Assembly: GCA_035265325.1 (NCBI GenBank)
Contig: DATFOS010000215.1
Span: 1 to 31,830 of the forward strand
From: DATCLS01 sp035265325
GTDB taxonomy: Bacteria; Actinomycetota; Acidimicrobiia; Acidimicrobiales; VFJN01
Reading direction: 5' to 3'
DNA: 31,830 nucleotides
The position numbers and the translations under genes are program-made. Under the pieces are notes generated by a model. That model did not search any database. It was not told the origin of the DNA and worked only from the letters and a program-made list of their open reading frames with translations. Below, piece by piece: positions 15,111 to 23,676 of the stretch (position 1 is its first letter; each line of letters begins with the position of its first letter).

Positions 15111-18100
15111 ATGTGCGGCATCATCTCGGTCGTCCGACGTCCCGGTCGCCGGACGGCACCGCCGCCCGAGGCGGTCACCGGCCCGCTCCACGAGGCGGTC
15201 GGGGCCCTGGCATCCTCCCTGCCGCTGGTCGAGGCGTGCGACGCCGCCGCCGCGCTGGTCGAGGGCGCCGACTCCCTCCTCACGAGCACCGACGGCGTCC
15301 ACGCCCTGGTCCACGACCGCCAGCTACTGGCCCAGGTCGAGGGCCTGACGGCCACGCTGTCCGATGCGGTGGCCGGCGTGGAGAAGCAGCTCGACGCCGA
15401 TGCGGCCGCCGCCGGCGCAGACCCGGCCGGCCTCGAGCTGGTGAACGCCGCCGTCCTCCGCCTCAAGGACGCCGTGTGGGCGGTCGGCGAGGACCGCATC
15501 CGCACCGCCCGCGCCGTCGCCGACCTGGCCGGCAGCGAGCCGGGCTGGGCGGCCACCGAGGCCTACACCTCGATCCAGCAGGCGCTGTCGGCCATCGACC
15601 GCCTGGAGGTGCGGGGCCGCGACTCGGCGGGTGTCCACATCCTGGTCCGGGACCACGGCCTCGACCTGGCCAGTCCCGCCGTCGCCGGGCTGGTCGGCGA
15701 CCGGGCGGCCGATCCGCTGTTCCGCTCCGGCGCCGTGAGGGTCGTCGACGGGTGCCTGTCGTTCGTCTACAAGGCCGCCGCCGAGATCGGCGAGCTGGGC
15801 GACAACGTGCGGGCGCTGCGCGAGGCCGTGCGGGCCGACGACCTGCTCCGCCTGGCCCTGGCGGCCGACACCGCCCTCGCCGTCGTGCTGGGCCACACCC
15901 GCTGGGCCTCGGTCGGCATCATCTCGCAGCCCAACGCCCACCCGGTCGACAACACCGAGGTGGCGGCCGACGACGACGGCCATGGGGTGAAGTCCTGCCC
16001 CTATGTGGTGGCCGCCCTCAACGGCGACGTCGACAACTTCGCCGACCTCAAGTCAGCCGAGGGCCTACGGATCTCTCCCGAGATCACGACCGACGCCAAG
16101 GTCATCCCGACGCTCGTGTCCCGCCGGCTGGCGGAGGGAGACGAGCTGGTCGAGGCGTTCCGCGACACGGTGGCCGGCTTCGAGGGCTCGGTCGCCATCG
16201 GCGCCGCGGCCACCGGCTCGCCCGACACCGTTCTGCTGGCGCTGCGGGGGAGCGGCCAGGCCCTGTACGTCGGCGTGGCCGACGGCACCTACATCGTGGC
16301 CAGCGAGCCCTACGGGGTCATTGAGGTCACGGACCGCTACCTCCGCCTCGACGGCGAGACGCCGGCCAACCCTGACAACCCCACGGCTAGCCGCGGCCAG
16401 ATCGTGGCGCTCGACGGCAGCCGGGCCGGCACGCTCGAGGGCATCCAGCGGGTCGCCTACGACGGCACGCCGCTGCCGGTCCGCGAGGACGAGCTGATCG
16501 AGGCGTCGATCACCACCCGCGACATCGACCGCGGCGACTTCCCGCACTTCCTGCTCAAGGAGATCACCGAGTCGCCGGACAGCGTCCGCAAGACGCTGCG
16601 GGGCAAGCTCGTCGAGCGCGACGGCCGGCTCGACGTGCTCCTGCCGCCCGAGTCCCTGCCGGACGAGGTGCGGGCCGCGCTGCGCAACGGCGACATCCGC
16701 CGCGTCCTCGTGATCGGGCAGGGGACGGCGGCCGTGGCCGGCGAGGGCCTGGAGGCCGCCCTGCGGACGGCCTGCGGCACCAGCCGGCTGAACGTCGAGG
16801 CGCTCCCGGCCACCGAGCTGTCCGGCTTCGGCCTGGCGCCGAAGATGGCCGACACGCTGGTCGTGGCCTTCTCCCAGTCGGGGACCACGACCGACACCAA
16901 CCGGACGGTCGACCTCGTGCGCGCCCGGGGCGCCCGGGTCGTCGCCATCGTCAACCGGCGGGGCAGCGACCTGACCGACAAGGCCGACGGGGTGCTCTAC
17001 ACGTCCGACGGCCGCGACGTCGAGATGTCGGTCGCCTCCACGAAGGCCTTCTACAGCCAGGTGGCGGCCGGCGTCCTGTTGGCCGAGGCGATCGCCGACG
17101 AGGTCGGCTGCACGGTCGACCAGCAGGTCCTCCGGGCGCTGCGCGACCTGCCGGCGGCGATGGCGGCCGTGCTCGAACGCCGCCCGCAGATCGCCGCCGC
17201 CGCCCACGAGTTGGCCCCGTCCAAGCGTTACTGGGCCGTCGTCGGCAACGGCGTGAACCGCATCGCCGCAGCCGAGGTGCGGATCAAGCTGTCCGAGCTC
17301 TGCTACAAGTCGATCGCCTTCGACCGGACCGAGGACAAGAAGCACATCGACCTGTCGGCCGAGCCGCTCATCCTCGTGTGTGCCGCGGGCCTCACCGGCT
17401 CGACCGCCGACGACGTGGCCAAGGAGGTGGCGATCTACCGGGCGCACAAGGCGTCCCCGATCGTGATCGCCACCGACGGCCAGGCCCGGTTCGCCGCCGC
17501 CCTGGCCGTGCTGCCGGTCCCCGAGACCCATCCCCAGCTGGCGTTCGTGCTCTCCGCCATGGCCGGCCACGTGTTCGGCTACGAGGCCGCCCTCGCCATC
17601 GACGGGCTGGCCCACCCGCTCCGCCGGGCGCGGGCGGCCATTGAGTCGGTGGTGGCCTCCGGCGGCCCGCGCCGGGGCGAGACGCTGCTGGCCCGGCTGC
17701 GGCCGTCGGTCGAGCCGGCCGCCCGGCTCTTCTTCGACGAGCTGCGGGTCGGCCGCTACGACGGCCACCTCGAGGCGTCGACGGCGGTGCGGCTGGCGGC
17801 CCTGTTCCGCTACGCGCTCGGCGTCGTGCCGCTCGAGGCCTACCAGCTGGACGAGGGCAAGGTCGGCACGCCGGCCGTCGTCGTCGACGACCTGACGGCC
17901 GGCCTGACCCGGGCGATCGAGGAGCTCACCCGCCCCATCGACGCCATCAAGCACCAGGCGAAGACCGTCACCGTCGGCATCTCGCGCACCGACGAGACGC
18001 TGCTGGAGGTCCCGCTGGTGGCCGAGGCGATGCGGGCCGGGGCGCCGCGCGACCAGCTGACCTACCGCGTCCTGCGCACGCTGGCCGACGTCAGCCCGGT

Positions 18101-18563
18101 CGTGAGCGACGTCCGGGGCTGGACGCGCTACCGCATCGAGCCGGCGGCGGCCCCGGGCGGGCCGGCGACGATCCAGCTCATCGACCGGGGCGGCATCGCC
18201 CGCGACCTGGCCAGCCGCACCGAGCGGTTCCCGGAGCTGCGGGGCACCAAGCACCGGGTGGCCAACGAGCGCGAGGTGCTCGTGGCCAGGGGTCGCAGCG
18301 ACGGCCGGCCGATCGTGATCGTCCCCGAGGTGAAGGACGGGCAGGCCGTGGGCATCACGCTGCTGCACGTCACGTTCGCCGACCGCCTGCCCCAGGGCAC
18401 GGCGCGCGGCGTCCTCCAGGGTTACCGCAACCGCTACGCCGTGCTGCGCGACGCCGTGCTGGAGACCGAGCCGACGTTCCGGGAGGACCTGCTGGCCGAG
18501 GTGCCGGTCGACGACCTGCTCACCGAGCCGATCAACCAGCTCGCCGACCGCTGGCGGACGTGA
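15111..18563 (+). CDS. glmS: Divergent, double-length glucosamine-6-phosphate synthase-type protein
   Basis: It is probably the fructose-6-phosphate:glutamine amidotransferase that feeds GlmM, judging by family and position. It is 1150 aa, against about 610 normally. MCGI supplies the catalytic Cys2 of a class II glutamine amidotransferase. The next conserved block, RGRDSAG, comes only at 168-174, so about 135 Ala-rich helical residues are inserted. Then come HTRWA (262-266), NG 304-305, FPHFLLKEITESPD, SIS domain 1 (about 528-660, SQSGTT near 588, ASTKAF near 642) and SIS domain 2 (about 707-845, Glu729 and His745 in the places of E. coli Glu488 and His504). The Lys that binds fructose-6-phosphate (Lys603 in E. 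coli) aligns with Arg. Residues 848-1150 form a C-terminal region I do not recognise. The stop overlaps acpS. Symbol is by position; activity is inferred. Confidence 0.75.
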   Translation: MCGIISVVRRPGRRTAPPPEAVTGPLHEAVGALASSLPLVEACDAAAALVEGADSLLTSTDGVHALVHDRQLLAQVEGLTATLSDAVAGVEKQLDADAAAAGADPAGLELVNAAVLRLKDAVWAVGEDRIRTARAVADLAGSEPGWAATEAYTSIQQALSAIDRLEVRGRDSAGVHILVRDHGLDLASPAVAGLVGDRAADPLFRSGAVRVVDGCLSFVYKAAAEIGELGDNVRALREAVRADDLLRLALAADTALAVVLGHTRWASVGIISQPNAHPVDNTEVAADDDGHGVKSCPYVVAALNGDVDNFADLKSAEGLRISPEITTDAKVIPTLVSRRLAEGDELVEAFRDTVAGFEGSVAIGAAATGSPDTVLLALRGSGQALYVGVADGTYIVASEPYGVIEVTDRYLRLDGETPANPDNPTASRGQIVALDGSRAGTLEGIQRVAYDGTPLPVREDELIEASITTRDIDRGDFPHFLLKEITESPDSVRKTLRGKLVERDGRLDVLLPPESLPDEVRAALRNGDIRRVLVIGQGTAAVAGEGLEAALRTACGTSRLNVEALPATELSGFGLAPKMADTLVVAFSQSGTTTDTNRTVDLVRARGARVVAIVNRRGSDLTDKADGVLYTSDGRDVEMSVASTKAFYSQVAAGVLLAEAIADEVGCTVDQQVLRALRDLPAAMAAVLERRPQIAAAAHELAPSKRYWAVVGNGVNRIAAAEVRIKLSELCYKSIAFDRTEDKKHIDLSAEPLILVCAAGLTGSTADDVAKEVAIYRAHKASPIVIATDGQARFAAALAVLPVPETHPQLAFVLSAMAGHVFGYEAALAIDGLAHPLRRARAAIESVVASGGPRRGETLLARLRPSVEPAARLFFDELRVGRYDGHLEASTAVRLAALFRYALGVVPLEAYQLDEGKVGTPAVVVDDLTAGLTRAIEELTRPIDAIKHQAKTVTVGISRTDETLLEVPLVAEAMRAGAPRDQLTYRVLRTLADVSPVVSDVRGWTRYRIEPAAAPGGPATIQLIDRGGIARDLASRTERFPELRGTKHRVANEREVLVARGRSDGRPIVIVPEVKDGQAVGITLLHVTFADRLPQGTARGVLQGYRNRYAVLRDAVLETEPTFREDLLAEVPVDDLLTEPINQLADRWRT

Positions 18564-18994
18564 CCGGGCCGTCCGCCGTCCCCCCGCCGGGTGCCGTCGT
18601 CGGCGTGGGGGTCGACCTGTGCGAGGTGGCCAGGATGCGGGCGACGCTGGCGCGCACCCCGTCCTTCCGGGACCGGGTGTTCACGGCGGGCGAGCGGGCC
18701 ACGTGCGAGCAGCGGCGCGACCCGGCGGAGCGGTTCGCCGCCCGCTTCGCCGCCAAGGAGGCCGTGCTCAAGGCCATGGGCCTCGGCATCGGGGCCTGCC
18801 GCCTGGCCGAGATCGAGGTGGTGCGGGCGGCGTCGGGGGCGCCGTCGCTCGTCCTGTACGGCACCGCCGCCCGCCTGGCCGCCGACCGGGGCATCACCGC
18901 CTGGCACGTGAGCATGACGCACACGGCCACGATGGCGCAGGCGCTCGCGGTGGCGACCAGTGCGCCGTCGGTGACATCGGGCACCTCGCGCTGA
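18560..18994 (+). CDS. acpS: Holo-[acyl-carrier-protein] synthase
   Basis: AcpS transfers 4'-phosphopantetheine from CoA to acyl carrier protein. The 144-aa frame has the metal-binding GVGVDLCEVARM (Asp19) and RFAAKEAVLKAMG (Glu67), the two hallmark motifs, and the end SMTHTATMAQALAVA. The GTG start overlaps the glmS-like stop (GTGA), so translation is coupled. The first 12 residues (TGPSAVPPPGAV) are a short extension. The acpS-nnr-alr order is typical of actinobacteria. Confidence 0.93.
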   Translation: MTGPSAVPPPGAVVGVGVDLCEVARMRATLARTPSFRDRVFTAGERATCEQRRDPAERFAARFAAKEAVLKAMGLGIGACRLAEIEVVRAASGAPSLVLYGTAARLAADRGITAWHVSMTHTATMAQALAVATSAPSVTSGTSR

Positions 18995-19034
18995 CCGGCC
19001 TTTGAGGGCCCACCCGGGCGGGTAGACGGCAGGC

Positions 19035-19238
19035 ATGGACGCCCCCCTCCCGTCCGCCCCCACGCCCAGCGCTCCGGCGACGGAGGGGCTGGCGCTGTCC
19101 GTGGCGCTGATCGTGTGCGTCGTCGGGGGGATCGCCGCCGTGATGGCGGGCTCGCCCGGTTTCGCCGCTCTGATGCTGGTCCTGGCGGGCGCCTGCTTCG
19201 CAGGGCTGTACGCCCGCGGCCACCTGTCCCGTACCTAG
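19035..19238 (+). CDS. Small two-helix membrane protein, function unknown
   Basis: A 67-aa protein with a Pro/Ala-rich N terminus (about residues 1-17), a hydrophobic helix at about 19-38, a short turn (SPGF) and a second helix at about 43-60, ending in ARGHLSRT. I do not recognise a family. TAGACG lies 6 nt before the ATG, which resembles the leaderless promoters elsewhere in the window. It sits between acpS and nnr with gaps on both sides, so it may be its own unit. The two clean helices and low charge support a real gene. Confidence 0.6.
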   Translation: MDAPLPSAPTPSAPATEGLALSVALIVCVVGGIAAVMAGSPGFAALMLVLAGACFAGLYARGHLSRT

Positions 19239-19328
19239 CCGCCGGCGCTCGCCGCCTCCCGGTCGGCCTGCCGGTCGCCTCCCGTCGTCGGTGCCCCGGG
19301 GGGACGTGTTCGCGGTCGCCGACGGTCG

Positions 19329-19334
19329 TAGCCT
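19329..19334 (+). promoter_or_regulatory. Leaderless-type -10 element for nnr
   Basis: TAGCCT lies 9 nt before the nnr ATG (19344) with no Shine-Dalgarno between them. It would drive nnr-alr and the following hydrolase as one unit. Confidence 0.4.
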
Positions 19335-19343
19335 CGCCGTCGC

Positions 19344-20825
19344 ATGCTGTCGGTCCTGACACCCGAGGAGATGGCGGCGGTCGACGCCGCCGCGCCCGAC
19401 CCGGTCGAGGTCCTGATCGGGCGGGCGGCCGCCGCCGTCGCCCGCCACGCCCGCGACCTGCTGGGCGGCACGTACGGCCGCCGGGTGGTGGTCGTGGCGG
19501 GCAAGGGGAACAACGGCAACGACGGGCGCGTGGCCGCCGAGCGCCTGGCCCGCCGGGGCGTGCGCGTGCAGGTCGTCCCGGCGGCCGACGCCCCCGACGT
19601 GCTGCCCCCGTGCGACCTGGTGATCGACGCCGCCTACGGGACCGGGTTCCGCGGCACCTACCAGCCGCCCGACCCGGGTGGCGCACCGGTGCTGGCCGTG
19701 GACATCCCGAGCGGCGTGGACGGGCTGACCGGGGCCGTCGGCGACGCCCCGCCGCTCGCCGCCGTGCGGACCGTGACGTTCGCCGCCCTCAAGCCCGGCC
19801 TCCTCTTCGAGCCGGGCCGCAGCTACGCCGGCGCGGTGGCGGTCGCCGACATCGGGCTGGACGTGTCCGGCGCCCGGGCCTTCCTCGTCACGGCGGCGGA
19901 CGTGGCCGGGTGGCTCCCGCCCCGGGCGGTCGACGCCCACAAGTGGAAGGTGGCGGTCGTCCTCGCCGCCGGCTCGCCCGGGATGACCGGGGCCGCCCAC
20001 CTCGCCGCCGCCGCCGCCATGCGGGCCGGGGCCGGCATGGTGCGGGTGGCCTCGCCGGGCATCGAGCACGACCCCGGCCTGCCCACCGAGGCGGTGGGGA
20101 TCACGACGCCGGCGTCCGGCTGGGCGCCCGTCGTCCGGCAGCAGCTCGACCGGGCCGGCGCCCTGGTCGTGGGCCCCGGCCTCGGCGGGTCCGACGCCGC
20201 CGCCGAGGCCGTCGTCGACCTGGTGGCGGGCGCCGGAGTGCCGACGGTGGTCGACGGCGACGGGCTCAGCATCCTGGGGGACCGGGCCGCCGAGGTGCTG
20301 GGCCGCCGCCCGGACGCTGCCTCGGTCGTCCTCACGCCCCACGACGGCGAGTTCGCCCGCCTGGCGGGCGGGCCCCCGGGGGACGACCGCATCGCCGCTG
20401 CCCGCGACCTTGCCATGCGCCTCGGCTGCGTGGTCCTGCTCAAGGGGCCGACGACGGTGGTGGCCGGCCCCGACGGCGACGACGTGCTGCTGTCCACCGC
20501 CGGCGACCAGCGCCTGGCCACGGCGGGGACGGGGGACGTCCTCTCGGGCCTGGTCGGCGCCTTCCTCGCCCGGGGCGCCGCCCCGGCGGAGGCCGCCGCT
20601 GCGGCCGCCTGGGTGCACGGCACCGCCGCCCTCCACGGCCCTCCCCAGGGCCTGGTGGCCTCCGACCTCGTCGAGGCCATCCCCACGGTCCTCGCCGACC
20701 TGGCCGACGTGGCCGACGTGGCCGACGCGCCCCACGCCGACGGCCGCTCGTTTGCCGACGACAGCGGGTCGGCCGAGGCCGGGGCGGCCAGTGGGTATGC
20801 CTCCGGCGATCGGGAGGGACGATGA
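19344..20825 (+). CDS. nnr: Bifunctional NAD(P)H-hydrate epimerase / ADP-dependent dehydratase
   Basis: It repairs hydrated NADH and NADPH. The N-terminal YjeF-N epimerase domain (about 1-205) carries GKGNNGNDG at 53-61 and the VDIPSGVDG motif. The C-terminal ribokinase-like dehydratase domain carries LTPHDGEFARL (about 330), the LLKGPTTVV strand and TAGTGDVLSG (about 393-402). The total of 493 aa is normal for the fused form. The last 45 residues are an acidic Ala-rich tail containing LADVADVADA, from 9-bp repeats. The stop overlaps the alr ATG (ATGA). Confidence 0.94.
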   Translation: MLSVLTPEEMAAVDAAAPDPVEVLIGRAAAAVARHARDLLGGTYGRRVVVVAGKGNNGNDGRVAAERLARRGVRVQVVPAADAPDVLPPCDLVIDAAYGTGFRGTYQPPDPGGAPVLAVDIPSGVDGLTGAVGDAPPLAAVRTVTFAALKPGLLFEPGRSYAGAVAVADIGLDVSGARAFLVTAADVAGWLPPRAVDAHKWKVAVVLAAGSPGMTGAAHLAAAAAMRAGAGMVRVASPGIEHDPGLPTEAVGITTPASGWAPVVRQQLDRAGALVVGPGLGGSDAAAEAVVDLVAGAGVPTVVDGDGLSILGDRAAEVLGRRPDAASVVLTPHDGEFARLAGGPPGDDRIAAARDLAMRLGCVVLLKGPTTVVAGPDGDDVLLSTAGDQRLATAGTGDVLSGLVGAFLARGAAPAEAAAAAAWVHGTAALHGPPQGLVASDLVEAIPTVLADLADVADVADAPHADGRSFADDSGSAEAGAASGYASGDREGR

Positions 20826-21940
20826 GCGCCCGGGCCTGGGCCGACATCGACCTGCAGGCGGTGGGCCACAACGTGCGGGCCCTGCGGGAGCTCGTGGCCC
20901 CGGCCTGCGTGTGCGCCGTCGTGAAGGCCAACGGGTACGGGCACGGCGCCGCCCCGGTGGGCCGGGCGGCGCTGGCGGCCGGGGCGGAGTGGCTGGCGGT
21001 GGCCCAGGTCCACGAGGCCGCGACCCTGCGCGACGCCGGCATCGAGGCGCCCGTGCTGGTGCTCGCCGAGCCCCGCCCCGACGAGGTCGACGACGCGGTC
21101 GACACCGGCGCCCGGCTGACCGTGTACAGCACCGCTGCCGTCGAGGCGATCGCCCGCTCGGCCCGCCGGCACCGCCGCCCGCCGATCCCGGTCCATCTCA
21201 AGGTCGACACCGGGATGCACCGGGTCGGCTGCGCCCCCGACGAGCTGGTCGACCTGGCCCTCGGGGTGGACAAGCGGCCCGAGCTGCGCCTCGAGGGCGT
21301 GTTCACCCACCTGCCGGTGGCCGACGAGCTCGACAACCCGTTCACGGCCCGCCAGCTCGGCGTGTTCGACGCCCTGGTCGTCGACCTGCGGGCGGCCGGC
21401 ATCGATCCGCCGATCGTCCACGCCGCCAACTCGGCCGGGGCGATCGCCCACCCGGCGGCCCGCTACGACATGGTCCGCTGCGGGATCGCCGTCTACGGCC
21501 TCCCGCCCGCCCCGGCCCTCGCCGGCCGCGTCGACCTGCATCCGGCGATGACGCTCGCGACCGAGGTGTCCTACGTGAAGCGGGTGCGCGCCGGCGAGGC
21601 GGTCTCCTACGGCCACCGCTACACGTTCCCGGCCGACACGGTCGTCGCCACCGTCCCGATCGGCTACGCCGACGGCGTCTTCCGCTCGCTGGGCGTGGCG
21701 GGGCAGGAGGTGCTCGTCGCCGGGGCGCGGCGCCCGATGGTGGGCGTCGTGACCATGGACCAGCTCATGGTCGACTGCGGCCCCGACGCCACGGTCCGCC
21801 AAGGCGACTCCGTCGTGCTCCTGGGGCGGCAGGGCGACGAGCAGATCACCCCGGACGAATGGGCCGAGCGCCTGGGCACGATCAACTACGAAGTCGTCTG
21901 CGCCATCGGCCCGCGCGTCGATCGCCGCTACCGGGGCTGA
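20822..21940 (+). CDS. alr: Alanine racemase
   Basis: Alr makes D-alanine for peptidoglycan, using PLP. The 372-aa enzyme has the PLP lysine Lys35 in VVKANGYGHGA, the second catalytic residue Tyr263 in AVSYGHRYTFP, and KVDTGMHRVG, the phosphate-binding area IPIGYADG (as VPIGYADG) and TMDQLMVDCG. ATG 20822 overlaps the nnr stop by 4 nt; the frame extends far upstream only as antisense-free shadow within nnr. Confidence 0.95.
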   Translation: MSARAWADIDLQAVGHNVRALRELVAPACVCAVVKANGYGHGAAPVGRAALAAGAEWLAVAQVHEAATLRDAGIEAPVLVLAEPRPDEVDDAVDTGARLTVYSTAAVEAIARSARRHRRPPIPVHLKVDTGMHRVGCAPDELVDLALGVDKRPELRLEGVFTHLPVADELDNPFTARQLGVFDALVVDLRAAGIDPPIVHAANSAGAIAHPAARYDMVRCGIAVYGLPPAPALAGRVDLHPAMTLATEVSYVKRVRAGEAVSYGHRYTFPADTVVATVPIGYADGVFRSLGVAGQEVLVAGARRPMVGVVTMDQLMVDCGPDATVRQGDSVVLLGRQGDEQITPDEWAERLGTINYEVVCAIGPRVDRRYRG

Positions 21941-21948
21941 GGGGCGGC

Positions 21949-22941
21949 GTGCTCACCGACGTCCCCGGCGTCCGGGTCGGCCACTGGGCGCACGACGCCG
22001 GCGACACCGGGTGCACGGTCGTCACCTTCCCCGACGGAACGGTCGCCTCGGGGGAGGTGCGGGGCGGGGCGCCCGCCACCCGCGACTTCGACCTGCTCGA
22101 GCCGGGCCGGCTCGTGTCCCGGATCGACGCCCTGGTGCTCACCGGCGGCTCGGCGTTCGGCCTGGCGGCGGCGGACGGCGTGGTCCGCTGGTGCGAGGAG
22201 CAGGGCCGCGGCTTCCCCACCGGGTTCGGCAACGTGCCGATCGTCGTGGCCCTCGCCCTCTTCGACCTGGACGTCGGCGACCCGAGCGTGCGCCCGACGG
22301 CCGAATCCGGCTACGCCGCCGCACGCGCCGCCACGGGCCCCGGTTCAGCGCCCACCGCCGGGGGTGAGCCGGGCGACGGCACGCGGGCCGCGGCGCTCGG
22401 GCGGGTGGGCGCCGGGGCGGGAGCGACGGTGGGCGAGGGCGTCCCGGGCGCCGGTTCGCGGCCGGCCGGGCTGGTGACCGCCTCGGCCGCCGTGGGGCAC
22501 CTGCGGGTGGCGACGCTGGTCGCGGTCAACGCCTCCGGCCTGCCGGGCGGCGACCCGGCGACGATCGCCCTCGACCATTCGCTCGGCCGTCGCCCCGGCT
22601 GGACGACCGAGCCGTGGGCCGCCGGCGCAGCCACGGGGCCTGCCGTGTCGCACGGGGCCGTGGCCGGGGGCGGCCCGGCCACCGGGCCGGCCGTCGGCGG
22701 GAACACCGTGATCGGCGTCGTCGCCACCAACGCCCGCCTGGACAAGGCGGCCTGCCACACTGTCGCCCAGGGCGCCCACGACGGCCTCGCCCGTGCGGTC
22801 TTCCCGCCGCACACCCGCACGGACGGTGACGCCTTCGTGGCCGCCTCCGTCCCCACCGACCCGCCGGTGGAGGCCCCGGTCGACGCGGTTCGCGCCCTGG
22901 CCGTCCACGTGGTGGCGGCTGCGATCCTCACCCTCGCCTGA
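21949..22941 (+). CDS. P1 (S58) family autoprocessing N-terminal-nucleophile hydrolase
   Basis: The 330-aa protein starts at GTG 21949 (MLTDVPGVRVGHW), 8 nt after alr. LTDVPGVRVGH, VLTGGSAFGLAAADGVVRW and GNTVIGVVATNARLDK are marks of the DmpA/NylC/ThnT group. These enzymes cleave themselves to free a Ser or Thr nucleophile. Here Asn252-Thr253 in VGGNTVIGVVATN is the predicted cleavage site, as in NylC and ThnT. The linker before it (about 150-250) is rich in Gly and Ala. Known members hydrolyse D-amino-acid or beta-peptides or other amides, so a link to the neighbouring alr is tempting but not shown. Confidence 0.88.
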   Translation: MLTDVPGVRVGHWAHDAGDTGCTVVTFPDGTVASGEVRGGAPATRDFDLLEPGRLVSRIDALVLTGGSAFGLAAADGVVRWCEEQGRGFPTGFGNVPIVVALALFDLDVGDPSVRPTAESGYAAARAATGPGSAPTAGGEPGDGTRAAALGRVGAGAGATVGEGVPGAGSRPAGLVTASAAVGHLRVATLVAVNASGLPGGDPATIALDHSLGRRPGWTTEPWAAGAATGPAVSHGAVAGGGPATGPAVGGNTVIGVVATNARLDKAACHTVAQGAHDGLARAVFPPHTRTDGDAFVAASVPTDPPVEAPVDAVRALAVHVVAAAILTLA

Positions 22942-22985
22942 GCGGGGCGCACGCCGGCGTCGGCAGCGGCGACCCGAGCGCCTGC

Positions 22986-23002
22986 CCGCGCGCAGCGCGC
23001 GG
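22986..23002 (+). terminator. GC palindrome after the S58 hydrolase gene
   Basis: CCGCGCGC-A-GCGCGCGG is a perfect 8+8 palindrome 44 nt after the stop. The very short loop means a hairpin would open at the top, but it may still act as a terminator. No T-tract follows. Confidence 0.35.
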
Positions 23003-23040
23003 CGGACGGACGCCAGACGGGGCGGGGTGTGGCCGCTCGG

Positions 23041-23046
23041 TAGGCT
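23041..23046 (+). promoter_or_regulatory. -10 element upstream of a short leader ORF and tsaE
   Basis: TAGGCT lies 7 nt before GTG 23054 and 45 nt before the tsaE GTG. The spacing fits a leaderless start at 23054. Confidence 0.4.
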
Positions 23047-23053
23047 CTCGCCG

Positions 23054-23095
23054 GTGTCCGACAGGGACTTCGTGCCAACGGCGGTGGGCCCGTGA
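23054..23095 (+). CDS. Possible 13-codon leader ORF overlapping the tsaE start
   Basis: GTG 23054 begins the frame VSDRDFVPTAVGP, whose TGA (23093-23095) overlaps the tsaE GTG (23092) as GTGA. If transcription starts at the -10 element 23041-23046, this would be a leaderless leader whose translation delivers ribosomes to tsaE, which has no good Shine-Dalgarno of its own. It could also simply be the 5' untranslated region. Confidence 0.3.
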   Translation: MSDRDFVPTAVGP

Positions 23096-23676
23096 CCGCC
23101 GAGCGCGCTGCGGCGCTCGTCGCCCTCACGCGGACGGTCGACGAGACCCGGGCCCTGGCGGCGGCGCTGGGGGAGCGGGCCCGGCCCGGCGACCTCGTCC
23201 TGCTGGCGGGTGACCTGGGGGCGGGCAAGACCGCCTTCGCCCAGGGCTTCGGCGCCGGGCTCCGGATCACCGAGACGATCACCAGCCCGACGTTCACCCT
23301 GGCACAGGAGTACGAGGGCCGGCTGCGCATGCACCACCTCGACGTCTACCGCCTCGACCAGCTCGGCGAGGTCGCCGGGCTGGGGCTGGCCGAGCTGCTC
23401 GACGACGGCAGCGTCGTGCTCATCGAGTGGGGCGACAAGATCCTCCCGGCGCTGCCCAGCGACTACCTCGAGGTGCGGCTCACGTTCGGCGAGGGCGACG
23501 ACGACCGCCGGCTGGCGTTCCGGGCCGTGGGGCCGACGTGGTCCCTGCGCACCCGGACGATCGCCGAGGTGGTCGGCCCCTACGTCGGGCCGCCGCGCGG
23601 GAACGGGACCAGCCCGGACGGGCCGCCCGGGCCCGAGGGCGCAGCCGGCAACGGCACCGGCGGGACGGAGGCGTAG
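23092..23676 (+). CDS. tsaE: tRNA t6A biosynthesis ATPase TsaE
   Basis: TsaE is the ATPase that drives the TsaB-TsaD complex in making N6-threonylcarbamoyladenosine in tRNA. The 194-aa frame has the Walker A GDLGAGKT (40-47), SPTFTLAQEY and the HLDVYRL motif followed by a conserved LIEWGDKI. The usual length is about 155; the extra is a Gly/Pro-rich C-terminal tail (about 160-194). It starts with GTG, and tsaB follows directly after its stop. Confidence 0.93.
   Translation: MTAERAAALVALTRTVDETRALAAALGERARPGDLVLLAGDLGAGKTAFAQGFGAGLRITETITSPTFTLAQEYEGRLRMHHLDVYRLDQLGEVAGLGLAELLDDGSVVLIEWGDKILPALPSDYLEVRLTFGEGDDDRRLAFRAVGPTWSLRTRTIAEVVGPYVGPPRGNGTSPDGPPGPEGAAGNGTGGTEA

Noticed and set aside
13016..15556. 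846-codon reverse-strand open frame
   Set aside because: Antisense to rpsI, glmM and the glmS-like gene, which are clear homologues on the + strand.
16065..18368. 767-codon reverse-strand open frame
   Set aside because: Mirror of the glmS-like coding frame; no recognisable domains and biased composition.
20698..20730. 9-bp repeats near the nnr 3' end
   Set aside because: Short low-complexity coding repeat (ADV units) in an acidic tail; nothing suggests a DNA element.
20410..21948. Long upstream extension of the S58 hydrolase frame
   Set aside because: It runs through alr and nnr in another frame; the conserved N terminus LTDVPGVRVGH begins at 21949.
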